15,951 bases of DNA, taken from contig JALNYY010000102.1 of the NCBI GenBank assembly GCA_023229605.1, forward strand, positions 1-15,951. Reading direction: 5' to 3'. The stretch is from Methylobacter sp. (GTDB taxonomy: Bacteria > Pseudomonadota > Gammaproteobacteria > Methylococcales > Methylomonadaceae). Shown in pieces: positions 7,022-14,833 of this stretch; position 1 is the first letter of the stretch, and every line of letters begins with the position of its first letter. The position numbers and the translations under genes were made by a program. The notes under the pieces are model-generated. The model had not been told where the DNA came from, did not search any database, and worked only from the letters and a program-made list of their open reading frames with translations.

Positions 7022-7043
7022 GGACGGGATAATTTACCCGTCC
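7022..7043 (-). terminator. Possible 3' hairpin of the oxidoreductase gene
   Basis: GGACGGG and CCCGTCC form a perfect 7-bp stem with an eight-base loop, beginning 29 bases after the stop codon at 7072. On the minus strand it lacks a following T run, so intrinsic termination would be weak; on the plus strand GGTTTT follows. It may only stabilise the transcript end. Confidence 0.35.
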
Positions 7044-7071
7044 GGTTTTGGGTATTGCTTTGATATGGCTT

Positions 7072-10000
7072 CTAATCTTGCTTTTGTTTTTCCAGCAAAT
7101 AATCCAACCAAAGGTTAGAAAGTTTTTCCTGCACGGTATTTTGCCGCAGCCGGGCATTCAGATGCGGGAAATCGACCTTGTCCAAATCCTGGTCCTGGTT
7201 GTAGCAGGAATACACGAACTCTTCCTTGCCGGTTTCGGGATCGACATGCTTGCACATGCACTGGGCGCAAATGCCTTTCATCATGCATTGCATCGGCGAG
7301 TTGATCGAGCCGATCGCGTGGTGCGCCTTGTTCAGGTATGGTTTCAACACATCGAAGCGGGCGCTTTTCACCGCCGCCATCATGCGGTCGGAACCGATCA
7401 CGATCAGCTCATCGACATCCGCCAGTGAAATCGGCTGCTCGCCCAGGTCGCCTTGAGCATAAGCCAGCATGCATTCCAGGATGTTGCCGACAAAAGTCTT
7501 GTCCTGCGGGCGAGTCGGGGTGATCGCGGTAACGCCTTCGCCTTTATCGACCGACCAGATGATAATATCGGCGGCGGCTTCGACATCCTCGACTTTAAAG
7601 CGGTCTTGCGCGTATTTGTAGCCGGCGAAATAAACCACCTTGTTGCCTGCCGCCCTTAACGCCTTGCCGATCGAGAACAACACCGCATTGCCCAGGCCGC
7701 CGCCAAGCAACAACACGGTTTGGCCGGTCGGAATCTCGGTCGGCGTGCCGGTCACGCCCATCAGTACCAGCGGGTCGCCGACTTTCCAGGTTGCGCACAG
7801 CCGGGAGGACGAACCCATTTCCAGCGCAATCAACGAAACCGTGCCGTTTTCCTTGTCAACTTCCGCGCCGGTCAAAGCCAAACCTTCGGCAGCCAGCACC
7901 GTGCCTTCAACGACGGGTGCGAAGGCTTCGTAGTTTTGCACACGGTAAAATTGTCCAGGATGGAATTTTTCCGCCGCCATCGGCGCTTTGACCACGACTT
8001 CGATAATCGTAGGCGTCAAGCGGTTGATCGCGACGATAGTGGCTTTAAACGCCGCGTCCAAACCTGCGAACAAGGCTTTCAACGCCGCGTCGCGTTCCGG
8101 TTGCCCTGCAGGATTTAATTTTGCCAATTCCTGTTCAAACAGTTTGACCACATAAGGGTAGCCGTTTTTGGCGCTGGCCATGGCTTTAACCACGTTGCCT
8201 GCATAAACGGGGTGGTTGTCGCCGTAGAAGCTGATGAATTTGCCGTCTTTTTGATAGGAAGTCAGCGGCGCAGGCTTGCCCAGTTTGGGCAGTGCGTCAT
8301 CGTGCATCGGCACCAATTCTACCGAATCATTGTTCCATTCAGGCTGATAGCGTTGGAAGAACCATTTGTCCATGACGAATGTATCCGGATATTCGCTTTG
8401 ATAAATGGTGTTCGGCGAGGTGCCTGCGGCAACGTATAGACTGCGGAGCGGCACGGTGACATTCTGCCCGGAGTTGTTCCAGCGGCCGTCTTCCAGCACC
8501 AGTTTTTCAAACTCCACAGCGTTCAAATGCCCGTATTCGTCAGCCTCGGCGCCGAGCGGGCTCATGCCTTCGGCCAGGGCGATGCCTTCTTCCAAGGCTT
8601 TGGCGATTTCTTCGTGGTTTTGACGGTACGCAGGCGCATCATAAATGCCTTTTCGATAAAACAGCGTTACGCCTCCCCATGCTTCCACCAGCGGCTGGAA
8701 GTCGGGTTGTTCGCCGGCCGCATCGGCGCGTTGGCGTTCGGCGACGATGGCTTTGCCGTGCCCCAGGAATTCATCAAGGATGATGGTTTCTTCCTGATCG
8801 TAACGGCTGCGCACTTTTTGCTCGCCATAGGCCTCAACCAGCGTTTCATAGCGGTGCAGGATTTTTTCGACCTGCACCGGATAATAGGCCATTAATTCGG
8901 TTGCGGTGTCCATGGCGGTCAAGCCGCCGCCGATCACGCCGGCGGGCAAGCGCACCTGCAAGTTGGCCAATGAAGAAGCCTTGGCGGCGCCGGTCAACTG
9001 CAACGCCATCAGAAAATCCGAGGCTTTGCGGATGCCGCGCATCAGGTTGTTTTTCAGGCCGATAACCGTCGGCTTACCTGCGCCGGAAGCGATACATATA
9101 TGGTCGAAGCCCATTTTCCATGCGTCTTCAATGGTCAACGTGCCGCCGAAACGCACGCCGCCGTAAGCGCGAAACGCTGCGCGCCTTTGCAGGGTCAGAT
9201 AAATGACTTTCAGGAAGTTCTTGTCCCAGCGCACGGTAATGCCGTATTCGGCCACGCCGCCAAAACCGGCCAGGATGCGTTTGTCCAAATCTTCGTACAG
9301 GTCTTGGAAGTTCTCAATCGGCGCGGGCAGGTTTTGGCTGTCGCCGGTCAGCTCGACAGGCAGCGGTTCCAGTTTCAGGCCGTCGATGCCGGCGACGCCG
9401 AAGCCTTCGTTCAGCAAATAATGGCTCATTGTGTAACCGGCGGGGCCGAGGCCGACCACCAGCGCGTTTTTGCCGTTGTAAGGCAGCATGTACGGGCGCT
9501 TGACGTTTAATGGGTTCCAGCGGGTCAGCAGGCTGTATATTTCAAAGCCGTAGGGCATGAACAATACATCGGTCAGCACATTGGTCTCGATTTGCGGAAT
9601 ATCGACCGGATCGGTTTTTTGGTAGATACACCCCTTCATGCACTCGTTGCAGATACGGTGCCCGGTGCCGGGGCACATCGGATTGTCGATGACAATGATC
9701 GCTAACGCGCCGATATTATCGCCTTGGCGTTTGACCAGATGCATTTCCGAGATTTTTTCATCCAGCGGGCAGCCGATGGTGGTCACGCCTAACGGATCGA
9801 CCTTGAATGTTTCGGTTTTCTTGTTGCGCATGCCTTTGGAGCAGGAATCGGTGTCGCGCTCATGGCAGTATATGCAGTGGTTGACTTCGGACAGCACTTG
9901 GCGTTGGTTGTAACGCGGGTCGGTCAGTTTGAAACCGTCCCGGCGGCGACGGTGTTCCTGCTCGCCCATCCACGCCTTGAATTCGCCGCGATCGACCAGT

Positions 10001-10773
10001 TCATGCTCGACCAAATAGTCGAAGTCGCGTTTTTGCGGAAGCTTGAAACTCGGCCAGCTCGCAACCACATCGTTATCCTGCTGGGCCACAAAGCTCCAGC
10101 GCAGTACGACATCCATCAGGCCGTTGATAAATTCAGCGGGGTCTTGCTGGCTGATGACGTCGTTAAATTCGCTTGCGGCTTCTTCATGCGCTGCGAGCTT
10201 GGCGCGCAAGGCCCCTACGACTAAGTCGGCATTTTCGTAATCGCTGTCTTTGCCTTTGGCAATCAGCTTGTAATGGCTGTACAGCAGGCCTATAGCTGCG
10301 CCGACCCTTGCTACGCGGTGTTCGGGGTCATTATCCTGGTTGGCTTCCGGAAACCCCGCATCAATCAGCAAATCAAATCGGTTCAGGATGTCTGGGATGG
10401 CCCAGTCGCAGGCATCCTGGCCTTTAAAGAAGAACGCCAGCTTATCGACCACTTCATTTTTAAAAGTAAAAATAGTGTCGATTTCATCCTTGATTTTGGC
10501 GCCTTGCGCCTGATGTTGCTCGGAAACATTAAAAAGTTTGGCGACGAACTGACCGACATAAGGTCCCATGCGCACCAGCAGGTCGGAAACAGCCTCTGGC
10601 GCTAACCCTTCGCCCTGATTCTGGCGATAAGCCTTAAATTCGCTATGCAGTTCCGAATCATGGCGTTCAACCGACGCATCAAACACATCCAGCAAATCTT
10701 TCAGACGCGCAGAATCATATAAATCGGGGTAGTTAAAGCCGGGGATGCCTAGGGTAAGATTGTGTTGTTCCAT
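7072..10773 (-). CDS. Multidomain FAD/Fe-S oxidoreductase (GltD/NfnB-like fused to PyrK/NfnA-like)
   Basis: One 1233-residue chain holds three parts. Residues 1-~295 are a mostly helical region I do not recognise. Residues ~298-800 resemble GltD/NfnB: eight cysteines (300, 303, 311, 335, 367, 375, 378, 382) suited to two [4Fe-4S] clusters, a first nucleotide fold at VVGLGPAGY (439-447), and a second at GVIGGGLTA (612-620). Residues ~905-1190 resemble ferredoxin-NADP-reductase/PyrK/NfnA: an FAD-binding HPGQFYRV (938-945), a pyridine nucleotide site GGGLGNA (1024-1030), and Cys 1163, 1169, 1172 and 1190 for a [2Fe-2S] cluster. It should be a cytosolic NAD(P)H-linked electron transfer enzyme. 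In NfnAB these modules are separate subunits that bifurcate electrons between NADH, NADPH and ferredoxin; here they are joined in B-A order. The actual partner and reaction are inferred. It is a single-gene unit with its own leader. Confidence 0.85.
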   Translation of the reverse strand: MEQHNLTLGIPGFNYPDLYDSARLKDLLDVFDASVERHDSELHSEFKAYRQNQGEGLAPEAVSDLLVRMGPYVGQFVAKLFNVSEQHQAQGAKIKDEIDTIFTFKNEVVDKLAFFFKGQDACDWAIPDILNRFDLLIDAGFPEANQDNDPEHRVARVGAAIGLLYSHYKLIAKGKDSDYENADLVVGALRAKLAAHEEAASEFNDVISQQDPAEFINGLMDVVLRWSFVAQQDNDVVASWPSFKLPQKRDFDYLVEHELVDRGEFKAWMGEQEHRRRRDGFKLTDPRYNQRQVLSEVNHCIYCHERDTDSCSKGMRNKKTETFKVDPLGVTTIGCPLDEKISEMHLVKRQGDNIGALAIIVIDNPMCPGTGHRICNECMKGCIYQKTDPVDIPQIETNVLTDVLFMPYGFEIYSLLTRWNPLNVKRPYMLPYNGKNALVVGLGPAGYTMSHYLLNEGFGVAGIDGLKLEPLPVELTGDSQNLPAPIENFQDLYEDLDKRILAGFGGVAEYGITVRWDKNFLKVIYLTLQRRAAFRAYGGVRFGGTLTIEDAWKMGFDHICIASGAGKPTVIGLKNNLMRGIRKASDFLMALQLTGAAKASSLANLQVRLPAGVIGGGLTAMDTATELMAYYPVQVEKILHRYETLVEAYGEQKVRSRYDQEETIILDEFLGHGKAIVAERQRADAAGEQPDFQPLVEAWGGVTLFYRKGIYDAPAYRQNHEEIAKALEEGIALAEGMSPLGAEADEYGHLNAVEFEKLVLEDGRWNNSGQNVTVPLRSLYVAAGTSPNTIYQSEYPDTFVMDKWFFQRYQPEWNNDSVELVPMHDDALPKLGKPAPLTSYQKDGKFISFYGDNHPVYAGNVVKAMASAKNGYPYVVKLFEQELAKLNPAGQPERDAALKALFAGLDAAFKATIVAINRLTPTIIEVVVKAPMAAEKFHPGQFYRVQNYEAFAPVVEGTVLAAEGLALTGAEVDKENGTVSLIALEMGSSSRLCATWKVGDPLVLMGVTGTPTEIPTGQTVLLLGGGLGNAVLFSIGKALRAAGNKVVYFAGYKYAQDRFKVEDVEAAADIIIWSVDKGEGVTAITPTRPQDKTFVGNILECMLAYAQGDLGEQPISLADVDELIVIGSDRMMAAVKSARFDVLKPYLNKAHHAIGSINSPMQCMMKGICAQCMCKHVDPETGKEEFVYSCYNQDQDLDKVDFPHLNARLRQNTVQEKLSNLWLDYLLEKQKQD

Positions 10774-10952
10774 AGTTCTCGTGTTTGATTGGTTCGTTTG
10801 TTCTTGCAGGCCAGATAAGAAATGGCTTTATCTGTACTTAAAAAGGTTGCCGAAAAGACTAAAAAAACCGTGTATTGTAAGCAGATATGACTTTTTTCGC
10901 CACAGGTAATCGTTTTTATTATGGCGGATTGAAGCAGGTTTCCAATTCACAA
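10774..10952 (-). promoter_or_regulatory. Upstream region of the oxidoreductase with weak -10 and hairpin
   Basis: Between rsgA's end and the oxidoreductase start, the minus strand has TACAAT (10879-10874), a good -10 match with only a poor -35 seventeen bases upstream. CAGATAA (10812-10818) and TTATCTG (10828-10834) form a 7-bp hairpin in the expected 5' leader. No terminator with a T run is evident after rsgA. Confidence 0.3.
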
Positions 10953-11840
10953 TTAGGGGTGCGGCGTAGGCATTTTCTCTCTAAGTTTTAAAAAGCGCTG
11001 ATACCGCGTGATTGATATATCGTCGTTTTCCGCCGCCGCGCGCACTGCGCAACCCTTATCAACCAGATGGCGGCAGTTCTTAAATTGGCATTTATCAAGC
11101 AGCGGCTGAAACTCGCGGTAGCCGTAAGCCAATTGTTGTTCGGACAGCCCTGCCAGGCCGAAAATGGCAACCCCCGGGCTGTCGATCAAGTCCCCGCCTT
11201 GGTCCATATGGTACAGCGTCGCGGCCGTGGTGGTATGCCGACCGTGCTTGGTGGTTGCCGAGATGGTGTTGGTTTTCAGGTCCTTATCGGGAATGATCGC
11301 ATTGGTCAGCGATGATTTACCGACGCCGGATTGTCCTGCCAAAATGCTGACCTGATCTTTCAGGGCGCGCTTCAGTTCATCCAGGCCCGAAGTCGCGGTT
11401 GCGCTGACCCGGTACAGTGCGTAGCCCAGATTGGTGTAATCCAGCAATTCCTGTTCGATACTTGCCGATTGCGCAAGGTCGGTTTTATTCAGCACCAGCG
11501 CCGCATCGATATTGCGGTTTTCGCAAATGGCCAGATACTGGTCGATCAGCAAAAAATCGCAATAAGGCTCTACCGCAAAGACGACAAAGACGGTGTCGAT
11601 ATTGGCGGCAACCGGGCGGGTCTTGCCGTTTCTGGACGGGCGCATCAACAGTGAGCGCCGGGGCAGGATTTGTTCTATGCGGCCTTGATCGGGCGAGGAT
11701 TGCGACCATAAAACCCGGTCGCCGACTGCGACGGTTTCAAGCCGCCGCAGGGTTTGGCACAGCACAATCTTGTCGCCGTGTTCAACGGCAATGCCCTGGC
11801 CTAAATGGGATATGACCAGTCCTTCTATTAACTCGGCCAT
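10953..11840 (-). CDS. rsgA: Small ribosomal subunit biogenesis GTPase RsgA
   Basis: This is a circularly permuted GTPase that assists late maturation of the 30S ribosomal subunit. The motifs come in permuted order: G4 NKTD at 118-121, then G1 GQSGVGKSS at 169-177, then the TTKHGRHTTT stretch at 196-205 and G3 DSPG at 220-223. An N-terminal OB-fold covers about 1-75. The C-terminal zinc knuckle uses Cys251, Cys256, His258 and Cys264. Length (295) is normal for the family. The ATG at 11840 shares one base with the protease stop (TGATG); a GTG one codon upstream (11843) is also possible. Either way the two genes are translationally coupled. In E. coli rsgA lies beside orn in divergent orientation; the same relation holds here with one gene inserted. 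Confidence 0.97.
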   Translation of the reverse strand: MAELIEGLVISHLGQGIAVEHGDKIVLCQTLRRLETVAVGDRVLWSQSSPDQGRIEQILPRRSLLMRPSRNGKTRPVAANIDTVFVVFAVEPYCDFLLIDQYLAICENRNIDAALVLNKTDLAQSASIEQELLDYTNLGYALYRVSATATSGLDELKRALKDQVSILAGQSGVGKSSLTNAIIPDKDLKTNTISATTKHGRHTTTAATLYHMDQGGDLIDSPGVAIFGLAGLSEQQLAYGYREFQPLLDKCQFKNCRHLVDKGCAVRAAAENDDISITRYQRFLKLREKMPTPHP

Positions 11841-13090
11841 CACGCGGGGCGTATTTTGGATTCTAAATTGGCGATACGGATAGCCGCGGGCGGGTGGCTG
11901 TAATGGAAGGCGGAATACAACGGGTCCGGCGTCAAGGTGCTGGCGTTTTCTTCAAACAGCTTGACCAGGGCGCTGACCAGTTTTTCGGCTTTGGCATGGT
12001 TGGATGCGAAATCGTCCGCTTCAAATTCGAATTTGCGTTGAAAATAAGCGGTGACAGGCTGCATGAAAAAAGTAAACGACGATGACACCAGCATGAACAG
12101 CAAAAGGGCCGCGGCATGTGAAGGCTGCTCCACGCCCAGTCCGTTGTAGAACCATGGCTGGTCGATCAGCCAACCTAAAACCGCAAAGCTGATCAAGGTC
12201 ATAACGGCATTGGCGACCAGCATCTTGATCGTGTGCTTGCACTTGAAATGTCCCAATTCGTGGGCCAATATCGCTTCCAGTTCTTCATCCTCCAATGAGT
12301 TGATTAAGGTGTCGAAAAATACGATGCGCTTGTTGTTGCCCAGGCCGGTGAAGTAAGCGTTGCCGTGTCCCGAGCGCTTGGAGCCGTCCATGATGAAGAT
12401 GCCCTGGCTGCTAAAGCCGCAACGGGCAAGCAAATCCTGAATACGCTCTTTTAACGAGCCTTCCTCCATCGGGGTGAAGTTGTTGAATAGCGGGGCAATC
12501 ACGGTAGGGAAAAGCCAGCTCATCAGCAACGCAAAACCCATCAGTATGCCCCAGGCCCACAGCCACCACAGCGTACCGATGCTGTCCATGACCCACAGGA
12601 TTAAAGCCAGCAGCGGCATGCCGATAGCGGTGACCAAAACCAGTTGCAGCAGTTGGTCCTTGATGAACTGTTGCGGGGTGCTTTTGTTGAAACCGTATTT
12701 TTCTTCAATCACAAAAGTCTGGTAGACGCTGGTGGGGATTTCAACCAGCGTCATGACCAGGAAAACGCTGGCGACTGCCGCCAAGCCGGCCAGCAGCGGA
12801 CTCGTGATTGTTGACGCCCAAAATCCGAAAGCGAAATTGATGCCGCCGCCGAGGGTCATCGCTAACAGCAGGATAACGCCGATGATGCTGTCTATATCGC
12901 CCAGCTTGCTTTTTTCCAGCGTGTAGTCGGCCGCTTTTTGGTGGGCCTCCAGCGAGACGGTGTTTTTAAAAGCTTCAGGCACCGCGGAGCGGTGCTTGGC
13001 AACGTAACCGGCGTGCCGCTTAGCCAGCCAGAACTGGACTGAAAAAGAAAGGGTTACTGCGATTAAAAAGACGATGGTAAAGCTATTCAT
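11840..13090 (-). CDS. M48 family membrane metalloprotease (Ste24/CAAX-type)
   Basis: A 416-residue integral membrane zinc protease. The HELGH motif is at 277-281 and the third zinc ligand is probably Glu355 in EFEADDFA. Hydrophobic helices are visible near 3-20, 67-88, 98-117, 148-167, 173-196, 289-309 and 326-343, the multi-helix arrangement of Ste24 enzymes; HtpX is smaller with fewer helices. The N-terminal half also carries the Ste24-like segment VEIPTSVYQTFVIEEKYGFN (116-135). In bacteria, members are linked to membrane protein quality control, but the substrate here is unknown. It is the first gene of a two-gene unit with rsgA, stopping inside the rsgA start. It is divergent from orn with 87 bp between them. 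Confidence 0.93.
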   Translation of the reverse strand: MNSFTIVFLIAVTLSFSVQFWLAKRHAGYVAKHRSAVPEAFKNTVSLEAHQKAADYTLEKSKLGDIDSIIGVILLLAMTLGGGINFAFGFWASTITSPLLAGLAAVASVFLVMTLVEIPTSVYQTFVIEEKYGFNKSTPQQFIKDQLLQLVLVTAIGMPLLALILWVMDSIGTLWWLWAWGILMGFALLMSWLFPTVIAPLFNNFTPMEEGSLKERIQDLLARCGFSSQGIFIMDGSKRSGHGNAYFTGLGNNKRIVFFDTLINSLEDEELEAILAHELGHFKCKHTIKMLVANAVMTLISFAVLGWLIDQPWFYNGLGVEQPSHAAALLLFMLVSSSFTFFMQPVTAYFQRKFEFEADDFASNHAKAEKLVSALVKLFEENASTLTPDPLYSAFHYSHPPAAIRIANLESKIRPA

Positions 13091-13136
13091 AAGCCGGATT
13101 CTTCAAAGTTTAAGGTTAGACGTACAGATTAGCCAA

Positions 13137-13145
13137 TGCTACACT
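13137..13145 (+). promoter_or_regulatory. Candidate extended -10 promoter for orn-crcB-DUF190
   Basis: TGCTACACT matches an extended -10 (TG, one base, then TACACT), 33 bases before the orn ATG. No convincing -35 is seen. A TATATA at 13157 lies too close to the start codon to be the -10. The same 87-bp gap must also carry the protease promoter on the other strand. Confidence 0.35.
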
Positions 13146-13177
13146 AACCGCCACCTTATATACAATGGAATCGACAA

Positions 13178-13723
13178 ATGGCGCAGGACCCATCGCATCT
13201 TATCTGGATAGACCTCGAAATGACCGGGTTGAACCCCGACAACGATTTGATTATCGAGATTGCTACGATTGTTACCGATCAAGATTTGAATATTCTGGCC
13301 CAAGGTCCGGTGCTGGCCGTGCATCAGTCCGATGCGGCATTGGCGGCAATGGACGAGTGGAATCAGCATCACCACGGACAATCCGGCTTAATCGGGCGCG
13401 TCAAGGTTTCCTCTATTGATGCCGCTGAGGCCGAACGGCAAACCATTGAGTTTTTAAAACAGTGGGTGCCGGAAAACACCTCGCCGATCTGCGGCAACAG
13501 CATCGGCCAGGACAGGCGCTTTTTATATCGCCACATGCCCAAACTGGAAGCGTATTTTCATTACCGCAACATCGATGTTTCAACGGTTAAAGAGCTGGCC
13601 GCCAGATGGGCGCCCCACGTAAAAGACGGCTTTAAAAAACAGTCCTCGCATCAGGCTTTGGACGATATTGTCGAATCCATTGAAGAGCTGCGCTATTACC
13701 GCGAGCATTTCATCAAGTTTTAG
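13178..13723 (+). CDS. orn: Oligoribonuclease
   Basis: This is a 3'-5' exonuclease of the DEDDh group that finishes RNA decay by degrading very short oligoribonucleotides and the linear pGpG from c-di-GMP breakdown. All five catalytic residues are present: Asp12 and Glu14 (WIDLEMTG), Asp112 (GQDRRF), His158 and Asp163 (SSHQALDDI). The length of 181 and these positions are the same as in the E. coli enzyme. A GGAA-type ribosome site lies at about 13166-13169. Three bases separate its stop from the crcB start, so it heads a three-gene unit. Confidence 0.98.
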   Translation: MAQDPSHLIWIDLEMTGLNPDNDLIIEIATIVTDQDLNILAQGPVLAVHQSDAALAAMDEWNQHHHGQSGLIGRVKVSSIDAAEAERQTIEFLKQWVPENTSPICGNSIGQDRRFLYRHMPKLEAYFHYRNIDVSTVKELAARWAPHVKDGFKKQSSHQALDDIVESIEELRYYREHFIKF

Positions 13724-13726
13724 TCT

Positions 13727-14434
13727 ATGTATCAATTGATCGCTGTTGCATTAGGGGGATCATGTGGTGCAGTGATCCGGTTTTTAGTGTCTTCGGGGCT
13801 TTATCAGTGGCTGGGCCGGAGTTTCCCTTATGGCACCCTGGTTGTTAATGTTATCGGTTCGTTTTTAATCGGGTTGCTTACCGAAGCCCTGTTTATGCAA
13901 CGTGTCACCATTACGTTGGAGTATAGAGCGGCCATCTTGGTCGGTTTCATTGGTGCGTTTACTACCTTTTCCACTTTTGCGTTAGAAACGTTATATCTGT
14001 TAGAGCAGGGCAGTTTAACCAAAGCAGTTTTAAATATAGCGGTCAGTGTGTTGGGCTGTCTGTTTGCTGTATGGGTCGGCTTGCTGTGCGGAAGGTCTTT
14101 ATTTCTTTATTCGGGTGGTATGATTCACTGGAGTGGCGGCATCATTCCTTACGCGTTGATGATAGTCAATGCGATAGGTGCGTTTTTAATCGGCATCATC
14201 GCGACTATTTTATTACAGAAAGTAGAGCTCCCCATGGAATATCGTGCCGCCATTATGGTGATTATGGTGGGCACTTATTTAACGTTATCCGGTTTATATT
14301 TAATTTTGTTTTTGATAGAACAAGGTTATTCGTTTACGTCCCACACCAATTTAATGCTGGGTATTTTTGTTGGTAATGGTTTGAGTTGTCTTTTAGTTAT
14401 TTGGTTGGGTTTATTAACGGGTAAGCAGATATGA
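13727..14434 (+). CDS. crcB: Fused double CrcB/Fluc fluoride channel with degenerate second half
   Basis: Fluc channels export fluoride and are normally dimers of ~125-residue, four-helix subunits. Here one 235-residue chain holds two copies. Copy 1 (1-~128) is complete: GGSCGAVIRF (10-19), GTLVVNVIGSF with pore Asn41, and the phenylalanine box TTFSTF (79-84). Copy 2 (~134-235) aligns to helices 2-4 only: ALMIVNAIGAF keeps Asn148, and YRAAIMVIMVGTYLTLSGL (172-190) aligns without gaps to residues 66-84, but both box phenylalanines (81, 84) become leucines (187, 190). About seven membrane helices result. With an even number of helices in copy 1, loss of the first helix in copy 2 would invert it, giving the antiparallel pair Fluc needs. 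One of the two pores is therefore probably altered or dead, as in eukaryotic FEX. It overlaps the next gene by four bases (ATGA). Confidence 0.92.
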   Translation: MYQLIAVALGGSCGAVIRFLVSSGLYQWLGRSFPYGTLVVNVIGSFLIGLLTEALFMQRVTITLEYRAAILVGFIGAFTTFSTFALETLYLLEQGSLTKAVLNIAVSVLGCLFAVWVGLLCGRSLFLYSGGMIHWSGGIIPYALMIVNAIGAFLIGIIATILLQKVELPMEYRAAIMVIMVGTYLTLSGLYLILFLIEQGYSFTSHTNLMLGIFVGNGLSCLLVIWLGLLTGKQI

Positions 14435-14748
14435 GTGCAAAAGAAGTCACAATTGCCCGAATCTATACGCTGGAAGGGCATGACCAGTTAAATCAGGCGT
14501 TGGATATTCTGCGTGATGAAGAAAAAATCTTTGGCGTCACTATCGTCCGGGGCATTGTCGGATTTGGTGAAAACCGCAAGGTACATACCTCGTCCCTGCT
14601 AACGTTATCGCTGGAGTTGCCGTTAATTATAGAGTTTTACGATGAGCCTGAAAAAGTCGAAAAAGCCATACAGATACTAAAATCCAGACTCGATTTTAAG
14701 CATATAGTTAGTTGGTCGGCAATGGTTCATTGTGATTTAACTGATTGA
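14431..14748 (+). CDS. DUF190 (PII-like) protein
   Basis: A 105-residue cytosolic protein with the DUF190 pattern: ARIYTLEGHD near the N-terminus, FGVTIVRGIVGFGENRKVH at 34-52, and LSLELPLIIEFYDEPEKVEKA at about 59-79. DUF190 has the ferredoxin-like fold of PII signalling proteins and is very often found next to crcB. The four-base overlap with crcB shows tight co-expression. A regulatory or accessory role for the fluoride channel, perhaps with a small bound ligand, is an inference from fold and neighbourhood. Confidence 0.88.
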   Translation: MSAKEVTIARIYTLEGHDQLNQALDILRDEEKIFGVTIVRGIVGFGENRKVHTSSLLTLSLELPLIIEFYDEPEKVEKAIQILKSRLDFKHIVSWSAMVHCDLTD

Positions 14749-14758
14749 TTCTTATAGC

Positions 14759-14776
14759 GATGCAATAACTTGCATC
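14759..14776 (+). terminator. Weak terminator-like hairpin after the DUF190 gene
   Basis: GATGCAA and TTGCATC form a perfect 7-bp stem with a four-base loop, followed by TTTA. It starts 11 bases after the DUF190 stop. The stem is AT-rich and the T tract short, so read-through into serS is likely to some extent. Confidence 0.4.
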
Positions 14777-14782
14777 TTTACA

Positions 14783-14810
14783 TTCGACATTCCTGTATGG
14801 AATATATTAT
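14783..14810 (+). promoter_or_regulatory. Candidate promoter for serS
   Basis: TTCGAC (14783-14788), 16 bases, TATTAT (14805-14810). The -10 is good and the -35 poor. The short gap to the ATG at 14834 fits, but this is only a motif match in an AT-rich stretch. Confidence 0.3.
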
Positions 14811-14833
14811 TTATCAAAGGTAACAACGCAATC

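Noticed and set aside
6894..7157. Small open frame in the Uma2-oxidoreductase gap
   Set aside because: It overlaps the 3' end of the oxidoreductase in another frame and shows no family resemblance; the sequence is better explained by hairpin-forming intergenic DNA.
7640..9510. Plus-strand open frames of up to ~136 codons inside the oxidoreductase gene
   Set aside because: They are antisense to a 1233-residue protein with clear motifs throughout; their translations are low-complexity and match nothing recognisable.
13640..13727. Fluoride riboswitch ahead of crcB
   Set aside because: crcB starts three bases after the orn stop and the preceding bases are orn codons; no fluoride-switch consensus is seen there or in the orn leader.
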